DNA from: Monarcha castaneiventris obscurior
Taxonomy: Eukaryota > Chordata > Aves > Passeriformes > Monarchidae
NCBI GenBank assembly: GCA_026261815.1
Contig: JAMPIT010000355.1
Location: forward strand, 1-64,000
Direction of reading: 5' to 3'
Length of the DNA: 64,000 bases
The stretch's first letter is position 1. Each line of letters starts with the position of its first letter. Both the position numbers and the translations under genes were made by a program. Shown in pieces: positions 54,590-64,000 of this stretch. Below the pieces are notes generated by a model. That model had not been told where the DNA came from and ran no database searches. It saw only the letters and a program-made list of their open reading frames with translations.

Positions 54590-55230
54590 ATGGAGCTGCC
54601 TTTCAGCACAGCCCCTGCCACTGTTCCCTCCCATTTGCAGCGGTGTCACAGCAGCCTGGGGCACCTGGGAGCCCTCAGTGCCAGCAGTGCCTGGAGATGG
54701 CAGCTCTGGGCTCCTGGAGGGTGTGCAAGGAGCAGAGGTGGGTACTCCCTGGCCATGTGGAGCTTGCAGATAGAAAAGGCTGCTGTGACCAGGCAGCTCC
54801 AAGGGCAGAGAAAGGAGGGTCTCGAGCACTGGATCTGTGCCAGTTCCACAGCAGCAGCCACCTAGCCCCGGGGCACCGAGGGCACAGCAAGAGGGACAAA
54901 AGCAGTCAAGTGCAGAGACTGGGAAGGGCAAGAGCTGGCAGCAGGAGCAGCTGCTTCATTGCACTCTTGGAGAAAGCTCTTGGCTGTTTCAAAGTGCTGA
55001 GAGGTGTGAAGAGCACAGAGGAGGCCACGCCAAACAATGCTCCTGTTTTCACACCCTCCCCTCTGCGTGTCCCAGAAGGAATTGCATGAACTGTATTCTT
55101 CTCTCCGGGTCGTCTCGTTCAGCATGAGCAGCTGAGCACCAGAAGCTGGAGCTGAAGCCTTAGGCCACAAGAGCTGAGCAAGAGGAGACTTTTTGAGCAG
55201 AGTAATGCTGGTGCCATGGACCTGGCTGAA
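52963..55230. other. Sequence downstream of the PIM copies, no gene recognised
   Basis: GC-rich to 53460, then mixed. CTG- and CAG-rich runs give open frames on both strands, none with a known domain. Poly-CAG lies at 54530-54588. Confidence 0.45.
54530..54588. repeat. (CAG)n microsatellite, about 19 copies
   Basis: Nearly pure CAG. It lies in open frames on both strands (poly-Ala plus, poly-Cys/Leu minus), which I do not take as coding. Confidence 0.95.
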
Positions 55231-55352
55231 TGCAGCAAACAGAATCCTGGAATTACAGAATCCTTCCTGTTGGAAAAGACCTCTGAGCTCAAGTTCAACC
55301 CTAAACCCATCACAGTCAAGCCCAGCACTAAACCACATCCCTGAAGTGCCAA
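55231..55352 (-). repeat. CR1-tail-like fragment at the left edge of ERV-L copy B
   Basis: TTGGAAAAGACCTCTGAGCTC, CCAGCACTAAACCACATCCC and TGAAGTGCCA match the reverse complement of the avian CR1 3' region. It is fused directly to a truncated ERV-L LTR at about 55353. Confidence 0.6.
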
Positions 55353-56891
55353 GGCCTGAACAAGAGGCCTGACTGAGGCCTGAAAAACAGGCCCTGAGCC
55401 AAAGGTGACCTCTGGGTGAACCTTCCAACCAAAGGTTATCTTTGTATCTGCTCATTACCGAAATACGCATGGTCATTAGCGCTGTGATAGATGTATCCCC
55501 TCATTAGTGAAACATGTATTGACCTTTCTGTATTTAGAAGCTGGATAAGGCCATGAAATCCGACATCTGGCCTTGTTTGGGGCTGTATGGTCAAAGTCAT
55601 CTCCCTTGGTTCTTCCTTGAGCCCTGGCCAGGCTTAGGAGGAACCCAAGAGGAGGATGAAACCAGATGTTCCCGCACTAGAAGTGCTATCAGTTTGTTCA
55701 TTCAGCACTGTCAAAGCTGGGCCCTCTCCCAGCGGGGCTGGAGCCTCAGCTGTGGGTGGAGGCCGCTGCAGGAATTCCCAGTGTCCAGGAGTGGCTCCAG
55801 TCCTTGGCTGGGACAGCTTCCCCCAGCTGATGTGTGGGTCTGGGTGATGGGAAAGTCTGAGGGTAACTGCTGCTGGATCTTGGTTAATCACTGGGGACAA
55901 TCTTTGGCAGTGATGATTGGGGGCATTGCTGAGCTGCTCCTTTTGGGATTCTTTGCTGCTGTGAACTGTAGGAAATGACAGGGGTTCCTTCAGTTGGTGT
56001 CTGTGTCTGTGGTGCTGACCCTGCCCACTGACACACCAAAACTGGCGTGGTCTGGCCGGATCACAGCAAAATGTCACTTTTTAAATGTAAATGTAAGGAA
56101 TCAGCGCTGTCCGAAATTCCCGGATGGGAAGAGCTTCCCTGGAGTTCGCTGGCTCTGGAGTGGGCTGAGGTCGGAGCACCATGCGAGCACTGGGGCAGTC
56201 GGTTAAAAGGAGCTGAAGCGCTAATGTCTTAAAATGCATCCAAAAATTGGATATGGAAAAAGGAAAAGAGCTTGTGGGTTTGGGAAGATGAGGATGAATT
56301 TTGTTAACAGCATATTGGAAACAGCACCAACAGAAGGAACAGTTGTTGTTGGAACGCTCCCACATGGAGCAATAGAAGAAGTTTTTAATCTTGCTCAGAT
56401 TCATTTCTGCAAGTGAAATAATGTTAATATATTAAATAATTATATACATATTTTAATTTTAAAAAGACCTTTATATATATATTGATAAATATATATTTAA
56501 TATATCAGTAGGTCTATATATATATCTGTATATCTATCTATATCTGTATCTCTATCTCTATAACTAAAATAATGCTAAATAGTGCTGACAATACTAATTT
56601 GTTAGCTTTGGCTGCTCAGGGGTGTAACACAAAACACCCTACAGAAAATGATTGGCCAGGACCAGAATATCAGTGGCAAACTTTGTGAGATTGCATACAA
56701 TGAATAAAGGAGGAAGGGATGAAATTTTTATGGGGTTTGCTGATACTGTCATGTGGAATGCTTTGTCTGTTACTGGGAAAAAGACAGTGATAAAGACTGC
56801 TGGGTTTTTCATATCCCAGACTATCCACAAGCTGCAGGATTGGTTGAACGGATGAAGGGGTTGTTCAAAGAGCAGCTGACAAAATGAGGAG

Positions 56892-57323
56892 ATGGGAAGC
56901 TGTCCCGATGGAGAACCCATCTCCCAGATGTGCTCCATGCCCTTACCAATGGGCCCCTGGGGAAATGGAAACCCCCTGGATGTGCAGGGCTGCACCCAGT
57001 TTGCAAAGACACCCATGGACAGGGAGACTTGGACTGCCTGGGAAGTTGTTCTGGGTGCAATGGGCCCTGACAGGGCCACCCCAGAGGCTGCAGGGCTGGG
57101 CCTTCATGCATCAGGATTAATTGGGATCAATCAGAAGCAAGTGAGAGTTATCAATACAGGAATAGGAATTCAGATTCCTCCAGGACACTTTGGGTTGATA
57201 ACTCCTCGCTGGAGCTTGGCCTTGCAAAGTGTTCATGTCATGGGAGGAGGAATTGATGCAGATTATCAAGGAGAAATCAAAGTAATTCTGTTAAATGATA
57301 GTGAACAAGATTGGATTATTTAA
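56892..57323 (+). pseudogene. Retroviral dUTPase domain, copy B
   Basis: A 143-codon frame matches copy A with a few substitutions and the same Gly in motif I. It ends at a TAA in the natural sequence after DWII, showing the uninterrupted end that copy A lost to the solo LTR. Motif III reads [10 protein letters not shown]. Confidence 0.75.
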
Positions 57324-58024
57324 GTCCATGACAGGCTAACACAATTATTGATATTGCAGTTTTCAAAGCAATTGTGAAAAAAGGAGATCCACCTCCAATC
57401 AGCACTGTTGGTGGAGATAAAGAGTTTGGATCCAGCAGTCCTAATAATGGAGCCAGAGTGTGGGTCCAGAGGCCCAATGGCCCTCCCGAGGCAGCTGAAG
57501 GAGCAGCTCCGGGGAAAGACAGCACTGTTTGAATCCTGGAACCTGGGCAGGAACGATGGCAATGTGTCCCTGCAGCCAAGTGTTCTGCGTGAGAACAAGG
57601 TGATGTTCTAGGATATTGTTCTACAGATCCTGCCAGACCAAATCTCCCTGTTTGCCCCAACGGCCCCTTTGGAAAATGCTCTGATCCACGGGGCTCCATG
57701 TGAAGCCTAATGTGGCACTGAGTGACTTCCACAGGAATTCCAAGCAGGAGCCTGGGTACCCCTCAGGGACTGGGACCCGGCACCTCTCCAGCCGAAGGGG
57801 AAAGGACCCCAGCAAGCCTTGTTACCCCCAGACACCGCGGTAAAGCTGAACAGCAAAGGGCCCTGGGGGCATTATTCTGGAATTAAAAAGGTGTCAGCTC
57901 CATGGACAATGGAATTATTGTTCCTAACCCGAATGAGACTGAGGAAAAATATTGATGCCTCCCTTTAGGATACTTCAGCAACAACTGCGAGTTCCATGTT
58001 AAGAGAACATTTTGCATCCAAAGA

Positions 58025-58297
58025 GTGCCTTGGATTTCAGAAAGCAAAAGATTCTGGTTCACCCTGTGCCCCATGTGCGCTGCCTCGTCCTGTGGAGTTT
58101 ACATTAACGAGCTAAGTCGATTATTAGAAGAAGTAGCCAATGATGCTGTTAAAATATCCAACAGCACATCCTGGGAGCTCCAACAAACACAAATGGGGGC
58201 TCTGCAGACCCGCATGGCCTTGGATTATCTGCTTGCTGGCCAAGGAGGAACCTGGGCTGTTTTAGGACAGGAAAGTTGCACTTCTGTCACTTGATGG
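58025..58297 (+). pseudogene. Retroviral env transmembrane remnant, copy B
   Basis: It contains LQTRMALDYLLAGQGG as in copy A, but the Cys pair reads Ser-Cys (GAAAGTTGC), so one disulphide Cys is lost. A stop follows at 58293-58295. Confidence 0.65.
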
Positions 58298-58611
58298 GTT
58301 TTTGAAGTCCAACAGTCAGGAATCACCTCCATGGAAAGAGAAATGGAAGAAAGGCAGAAAGTAGAAAATTCCTCTTGGTGGGATTGGCTTTATGGCTGCC
58401 AAACTGGAGGCTGCTGTGAAATGCATTTGTGGCAGTCACTGTAACCATTGCAGTGTGAGCACTTGGTGTGTTCTGATTCTGTGTTAGAGCTGTTGTGACA
58501 CTTTGTGCTGGAAAATGGAGCACTGAGACTTGTCTAAAAAGAGACACAGTCTCAAGAAAAAAGGGGGATTTGATAAATAACAGAGAATAGCTGTTGAATA
58601 ACAGAGAATAG

Positions 58612-59051
58612 TTGAGGCAATGCCTGGTGACCCTACTGTGCTGCAGATGGCTAGAGCCTGTAAGTATGTGGGCGCTGCCGGTCATAAGGTGGTTGCAGTG
58701 GCTGCTGCCCCACGGCCTGTCTGGACAGGGCTGCAGGGCAAGTGGCGGGAGCAGGCGAGTGCTCCGGTTAGCAGGAAACTGGGAAGGAAGGTGCGGAAAG
58801 GCACAGCTGCCTCGTGTGTCTGCTCTCGGTGCGGGGGACCGAATCATGTTGCCAAGCACTGCAGGGCTGCTGTTCCTGTTACCGGTCGGTCTTCATCGCG
58901 CTCGGGAAATGGGGTGCGGAGCACGCAGGGGCGACGTGCTCGGACACAAGTATCTCCCCAAAGCCCGGAGCTGATGGAGGTTTGCTTGGCCGACTCACGG
59001 CCAGCACCAGCGGCTTGGCAGGTGTGGATGTCTGCACAGCAGAAACAGTAG
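58612..59051 (+). pseudogene. gag C-terminal part with zinc knuckle
   Basis: A frame open from 58620 encodes basic sequence and one CCHC knuckle, CSRCGGPNHVAKHC (about 58821-58862). It ends at the frame change to the dUTPase near 59051-59065. Confidence 0.7.
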
Positions 59052-59068
59052 TCTTAGACTCTTGAGGA

Positions 59069-59710
59069 GTGCACAAGGTCCCTTTGGATGCTTTTGGTCC
59101 CTTGGGTGGTGGCATGAGTGCCTTTCTCATAGGCAGGTCTAGTGCCACTGTTCAGGGTATCATTGTGCATCAGGGACTCATTGATGCAGATTATACGGGA
59201 CGCATTTATGCCATGGTTTCCACACCCACCCCCCCGGTTACAATTCCTGAAAAGACTTGCATTGCTCAACTTGTTCCTTTTAAGTCCTCTGTTCCCAGGA
59301 CAGACTCGAGGTCACGAGGAGATGGCGGCTTTGGTTCCACTGGGCCACCTCAGGTTCATTGGACTGCTGTCTTGACCAGAAAACGTCCTGAGATGTGGTG
59401 CACCCTGTCCATCGCTGCTGCTACGCCGCCAGAGATCTCTCTCCGCAGGCTTCTCGACAGCGGTGCGGACGTCACGATCCTCTCTCTCGCTGCTTGGCCT
59501 CCCCAGTGGCCGTTGGACCCTGTGGGGACACCTGTCGCAGGACTGGGAGGGACGAAGCGCTGCTACGTGAGCCAGAAGCCTGTGGTGATAACGAACTCAG
59601 AGGGACAGATGGCCGTGATTAGGCCTTATATTACTGAGACTGTTACTAAGCTCTGGGGGAGGGATGTTCTGGCTGCATGGGGGGTGCGCATCAGGACGGA
59701 TTTTTACTAG
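59069..59710 (+). pseudogene. dUTPase-protease frame
   Basis: 213 open codons. Residues 1-75 are dUTPase-like (PLDAFGPLGGG, GLIDADYTGRIYAMV); the Tyr of motif III is present. Residues 125-205 are the aspartic protease: LLDSGADVTIL with the catalytic Asp (about 59453-59485), a flap-like VSQKPVVITNSEGQ, and a C-terminal [12 protein letters not shown] at 59063-59065 lies just upstream. Beta-like retroviruses make this product by frameshifting from gag. Confidence 0.75.
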
Positions 59711-59739
59711 GGGCCACTGCGGTGAAGGGCACAGACTGT

Positions 59740-61277
59740 TCCACGCCTCCTATACGGTGGCTGGTGGACAAAGCCATCTGCCAAGATCAGTGGTCCCTGC
59801 CTAAAGATAAATTAGTAGCCCTTCATAAGTTGGTTCAGGAGCAATTGGACCAGGATCATCTGGAAGCTTCTACCAGTCCCTGGAACACTCCTGTTTTCTG
59901 CATCAAGAAGAAGTCTGGGAAATGGAGGTTATTACAAGACCTCAGGAAGGTTAATGCCGTGATGGAGAGCATGGGGACATTGCAGGCAGGAATGCTGTCA
60001 CCCACCATGCTTCCAGCAGATTGGCCGATCCTCGTCGTGGATCTGAAGGATTGTTTCTTTTCAATTCCTTTGCATCCCAATGACAGGCCAAAATTTGCTT
60101 TCACGGTGCCAGCAATTAACAATGCTGGACCTGCACAGAGATATCGATGGAGGACTCTTCCCCAAGGGATGCGGAATTCGCCGGTCATATGCCAAATGTA
60201 TGTGGCCAGAGCCTTATCTGGAGTTCGCAGGCAGTTTTCTGATGCTATATGGATGACATATTGGTGGCTGCGTCCACCCAGGATGAGCTGCTGATGATCC
60301 AGCCTCAGTTGCTCGATGCTCTGCATTTGCACGGGCTGCAGGTGGCTCCAGAAAAGGTTCAGCACCAACCTCCTTGGAAATATTTGGGGGTCAAAATTTT
60401 GGAACGTACAGTTCAACACCAAGAGGTGCAATTTGTGCAATCAGTGAAGATGTTGAATGATGCCCAGAAATTGGTGGGTGTCATTGCTTGGTTACGTCCG
60501 TATTTGGGACTGACCACGGCGCAGTTGTCTCCTTTATTTGATTTGTTGAAGGGAGACTCTGACTTGAAGTCGCCTCGCACATTGACCCCAGAGGCACATC
60601 AGGTGCTGGAGGAGGTGCAGCGAGCTGTTTCTGCTCGACAGGTTTATTGCCTTGATCCCTCCGGTGATGTCACTGTTTTCATCACCACTTCAGATTTGCA
60701 TCCCACAGGTATCATTGGCCAATGGAGTGACAAATGGTCCGATCCTTTGTACGTCCTGGAATGGGTCTTCTTGCCCCATCAGTCGCAGAAGACGGCAACT
60801 GCATTGTTTGAGCTGATCGCTCGCTTGATAGTCAAATGCCGGCAACGGTGTTTGCAATTGATGGGTGCAGACCCTGCACAGATTGTACCGCTGGTACAGC
60901 GGGAAGACTTTGACTGGAGCTTTGCGAACAGTGTTTCTCTGCAAAGTGCTCTAGAGAATTTTTCAGGGCAGATTGCATATCATCTGCCCAGCCACAAGTT
61001 GCTGCAAGTGGCAAAACTCACAGAGATTTCTCTGAGACCCAAACACAGTCAGGAGCCAGTGCACAGACCCACTGTCTTTACTGACGGTTCAGGCAGAACC
61101 GGGAAGGCCATTGTTACTTGGAGGGATGGATCTGAGTGGCAGGTTCTGGAAGGTCATGAGGTTGGCTCAGCCCAATTGGTTGAACTGAGGGCTGCTCTTA
61201 TGGCATTTCAAAAGTTTTCCCAGCAACCTTTCAACCTGGTCACGGATTCTGCCTACGTGGCTGACATAGCAAAGTGA
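59740..61277 (+). pseudogene. Reverse transcriptase and RNase H
   Basis: Fingers and palm are open to about 60235: KKKSGKWRLLQDLRKVN, ILVVDLKDCFFSIPLHP (first catalytic Asp near 60037) and [17 protein letters not shown] frame change near 60240 precedes YMDDILVAA (60246-60272). The next frame is open to TGA at 61275-61277 and covers thumb, connection and RNase H, with FTDGSGRTG (61080), VELRAAL (61179) and VTDSAYVAD (61239). One shift and one stop are the only breaks seen. Confidence 0.85.
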
Positions 61278-62435
61278 TTGAGTTATTCAGTTTTGAAGGA
61301 GGTCAGCAATCCTGATCTGTTTCATTTGCTGAAGACCCTGTGGTGTGTCATTCAGGAACGGGTTCATCCCTACTATGTTCTGCACGTAAGGAGTCACACC
61401 AATTTGCCAGGGTTCATAGCGGAAGGTAATGCGAGGGCTGACAAGTTGGCTAACCCGGCATGGGTGGCACCTCAGCCTGATACACTCGCGCAGGCCAAAG
61501 CATCACATGGGTTTTTCCATCAGAACGCACATACCCTGCAGAAGCAGTTTCAGTTGACGCCAACTGAGGCCCGTGACATCGTCAAGTCATGCGACGACTG
61601 TCACGTGCTTGCGGCACCTTTGCCGGCGGGGGTGAACCCCAGGGGCCTTAGGGCCTTAGAGATTTGGCAGACTGACGTCACACAAGTTGCTGAATTTGGC
61701 CGGCTCAAGTATGTGCATGTCACGGGGGACACCTGCTCCTCTGCCATGTGGGCTTCTGCTCACACTGGAGAGAAGGGCCGCGATGTCATTGCCCACTGGA
61801 GACAGGCCTTTGCCGTTCTAGGCATACCTTCTACTGTGAAGACAGACAATGGTCCGGCCTACGTCTCGAAGGAGGTGAGGCAGTTCCTGCAGTTGTGGGG
61901 TGTGTCACAGAAGTTTGGTATTCCTCATTCTCCGACTGGTCAAGCTGTTGTAGAGCATGCTCATGGTACTCTGAAGCAGGTGCTTCAAGAACAAAAGCAG
62001 GGAATGCAGGGTGAAACCCCACACAGTCGGTTGGCAAAAGCTTTGTATACCCTCAATCACCTTGTGGTACCGCAGAACTCTAATAATCCTGTCATTTTGA
62101 ACCATCATCTCTCGTTACAGGCTTCAGATGAGGCACAGCAGCCTCGAGCGAAGGTTCGGGTGAGAAATTTAGTCACCAAACAGTGGGAAGGTCCCTATGA
62201 CCTTATCGCTTCAGGGCGCAGGTATGCTTGTGTATCCACAGATACTGGGGTGCGCTGGGTACCTGCAAAGTGTGTCTGTCCTGACCTGCGACCGCAGAGG
62301 CAAAATGCAGCACACAGGCAGGGTGGAAACCGTGACCAGAATGAAAGTGATCAAGTGGGTGGAACATTGAGTGATGACTCAGATGCAGACGATGTGAGTG
62401 TTCACTCCGATGGTCCTTCCACAAGCAGAAATTGA
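61278..62435 (+). CDS. Integrase-containing pol C-terminus, open over 385 codons
   Basis: The frame continues from RNase H after one TGA. It holds the last RNase H Asp (NARADKL, about 61431), an HHCC zinc domain (GFFHQNAH; CDDCH), and the catalytic core: WQTDVT (61668), KTDNGPAY (61841) and QAVVEHAH (61942), with exactly 35 residues between the second Asp and the Glu. The C-terminal DNA-binding domain ends WVPAKCVCP. No start codon of its own is needed in a pol polyprotein, so it would not be made unless the upstream breaks are passed. A 20-50 residue acidic tail follows. The uninterrupted length suggests a young copy. Confidence 0.8.
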   Translation: MSYSVLKEVSNPDLFHLLKTLWCVIQERVHPYYVLHVRSHTNLPGFIAEGNARADKLANPAWVAPQPDTLAQAKASHGFFHQNAHTLQKQFQLTPTEARDIVKSCDDCHVLAAPLPAGVNPRGLRALEIWQTDVTQVAEFGRLKYVHVTGDTCSSAMWASAHTGEKGRDVIAHWRQAFAVLGIPSTVKTDNGPAYVSKEVRQFLQLWGVSQKFGIPHSPTGQAVVEHAHGTLKQVLQEQKQGMQGETPHSRLAKALYTLNHLVVPQNSNNPVILNHHLSLQASDEAQQPRAKVRVRNLVTKQWEGPYDLIASGRRYACVSTDTGVRWVPAKCVCPDLRPQRQNAAHRQGGNRDQNESDQVGGTLSDDSDADDVSVHSDGPSTSRN

Positions 62436-62488
62436 ACATTGTTCATTTTTCTTTTTTCTTTTTCTTTTTTAAAGGTAAAAGGGTGAGA

Positions 62489-62835
62489 TGTCGCCCTGGG
62501 TTTTTCTACTGTTCTGTGTTTTTACTTTTGTAGTAGAAGTTCTCATGCATTTTCTATAAACATAGCTCTTGTTTTTTCTAACCGGCCTAGAATGTTTTCT
62601 GAACTTATGGATTGTTGTTCATTCCTTTCTCCAAGGCAGAGAAAGGTGATAGACTGTGTTCCTGTCCTGTAAAATTGTAGAGGTGTTAACCTCATCTACC
62701 AATGTATGATTGTTTTAAAAGAGGTATAAAAAAAGTGAGAATAAAGGTGGGCAGGGCCCTTTTGCTCTGCTCGGTGGTCTGACCTGCTGCTAACCTGCTG
62801 TTTGAATCTGCGTGTTTGTGTCCGACACTGCGACA
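62489..62835 (+). repeat. 3' LTR of the truncated class II ERV
   Basis: It runs TGTCGCCCTGGG to CTGCGACA, 347 bp, with TATAAAA (62724) and AATAAA (62740). It is a diverged member of the LTR family at 32786 and 36285 (several substitutions and small indels). Confidence 0.9.
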
Positions 62836-64000
62836 TTAGGGAAGACAGTTTAGATCAGTCCTGCCTCAAGCAAAGGCAAAACCATCCCTGGGATTGTTTT
62901 TGCTCAAGGACCTGGGTGCACTTGATGTGAGATGCAGAGAGTCGGGAAATATGATGTGTCCCTCAAGGGGATTTGATTTTAGGGTGAGAACAGTCTGCAA
63001 CTTTGAATTGTGTAACACTGGGTGCTGAATGACACTGCCACTGTTTGCCATAACTGCCATGGCCAAGGAGGCTGGACGGCTCCAGACGCACCAGTGGTGA
63101 GCTCCCGCTGCAGCCACCAGCCGACAGCACAGCAGCCCTGCTGCCCTGGGAGACATCAAGGATGGACAGAACCCACAGTCGTGGGCTAAATGAACTCAAC
63201 AGACATCTTGGAGGAATGGCCATTGACTTTGGAAATGACACTCGTGCTTGTATATATATGTGTTACGAGTTACGAAATGACATGGAGTCTCCAGGCAGGT
63301 GCAGAAGGGAGCTCATTTACTGCAAAAAACTGGCCTTCTTTAGCAATTAGGTCTTTATCAGTATTCCTTTAAAACACAACAAATATAATTTAACCAACCA
63401 ATATAAACCACGATGTGAACATGTGATGGTTACAGAACTTGCTTTCTACGGTTACATAACTTGTCTTCTACCTCTATCCTAGCTGAGTCACTCCCAGAAT
63501 CCTCTTCTACTTAGCCAAAGTAACAGAAGTGAGGCATGATTTTACAGGGGGAACAAGGCCTTAATTTTGTAAAGTTTTACCTATCTGCAACATATATTTG
63601 TATATATATGTGTATGTATGTATATAATTGGAAGGTGTTGGATCTGGGCATGGGTAGATGGTAAACAGTAAAGGATGGGAAATGCCCTGGTTCCAGCCAG
63701 CACAGAGTTAAGGTTTGCAGTTGCCAGGAGGGGCTTGGCCATGACCCAGAGGTTGTTCTCTATCACCTCACATTAAGGAATTTCTCTCCCAGGGCAGGGC
63801 TGTGGCGCAACACGTCCCGCAGAAGGAGTCTGGAGCAGCCCAAGGCTTTGTGTGTCCAGGCAGAGGCAGGCAGGACGCAGAGCTGCCAGCAAAGGAAGCA
63901 GCCAGCAAGGTGGGGCAGCCCGGGGGATGACGACAGCCTGCAGGGACAGAGGCGCAAGGCAGGGACATCGTGGTACAGCCTGGGCTGGAGAGGGCAGAGG
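62836..64000. other. Right flank, no feature recognised
   Basis: Mixed-composition sequence with a short (TATG)n at 63595-63625. I see no gene, LTR end or target duplication for the preceding ERV. Confidence 0.45.

Larger units (their letters stand above)
55353..58577 (+). mobile_element. ERV-L-like element, copy B
   Basis: Position 55396 equals position 1 of copy A, and the two run in parallel to the polypurine tract. The 5' LTR is missing its first 200 or so bases and is joined to CR1-like sequence. It lacks the solo LTR found in copy A (empty site near 57309-57316). It stops within the first 20 bp of the 3' LTR, where it is fused to a class II ERV. Confidence 0.85.
58612..62835 (+). mobile_element. 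5'-truncated class II (beta-like) ERV
   Basis: It begins inside gag, with no 5' LTR or primer site, and runs through zinc knuckle, dUTPase, protease, reverse transcriptase, RNase H, integrase, a polypurine tract and the 3' LTR (62489-62835). There is no env. It is the family of 32786-36636 and fills in the parts that copy has lost. At its left end it is fused to ERV-L copy B. Confidence 0.9.

Noticed and set aside
54146..54931. 261-codon minus frame with poly-Leu and 188-codon plus frame with poly-Ala
   Set aside because: Driven by the (CAG)n tract and CTG-rich surroundings.

Overview
The window looks like songbird (passerine) genomic DNA. It holds avian-type family-14 olfactory receptors, the bird-expanded PIM1-like kinase and C2H2 zinc-finger families, MHC class II beta exon fragments, CR1-tail-like sequence, and several avian-type endogenous retroviruses (ERVs). 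Host genes are few and every one I can read through is broken. Most of the window is retroviral, tandem-repeated or duplicated sequence, as expected of a gene-poor, MHC-like or otherwise repeat-rich block. The species and chromosome cannot be read from the sequence.

Layout. 1-4946: an ERV-L-like provirus (integrase remnant, dUTPase, env transmembrane remnant, 3' LTR) interrupted by a solo LTR. 6023-13619: a second provirus with near-identical LTRs, a 6-bp target duplication (ATTTGT), a tRNA-Trp-like primer site and a decayed pol, with a solo LTR of the first kind lodged in its integrase. 13.8-17.3 kb and 38.7-42.2 kb: inverted copies of one segment, each with a differently inactivated olfactory receptor. 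22.4-25.3 kb and 28.6-31.9 kb: a second, inner pair of inverted copies, each with a zinc-finger gene and MHC class II beta fragments. A 3.2-kb spacer with an MHC class II leader exon lies at the centre. 31.9-38.7 kb: nested proviruses, one inserted in the gag frame of another. 42.6-49.5 kb: LTRs, satellites and minisatellites. 50.1-53.0 kb: a five-exon PIM1-like kinase with one frameshift, then a PIM-like fragment. 55.35-62.84 kb: a second copy of the ERV-L element fused to a 5'-truncated class II ERV whose integrase frame is open.

The most unusual item is at 29225-29817. It is one LTR followed by the primer-binding site and then by 18-20 more bases complementary to tRNA-Lys(UUU), ending in CA and flanked by a perfect 6-bp target duplication (GACTTG). 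The other palindrome arm keeps the uninterrupted site. The structure matches an integrated plus-strand strong-stop intermediate of reverse transcription. A second one-LTR-plus-primer-site insertion is at 48140-49465. The ERVs together show three readable primer types (Trp-like, Ile, Lys3) and a CpG-decayed Lys-like one.

All coordinates were counted by eye from the sequence. Family names come from recognising motifs and were not checked by search.
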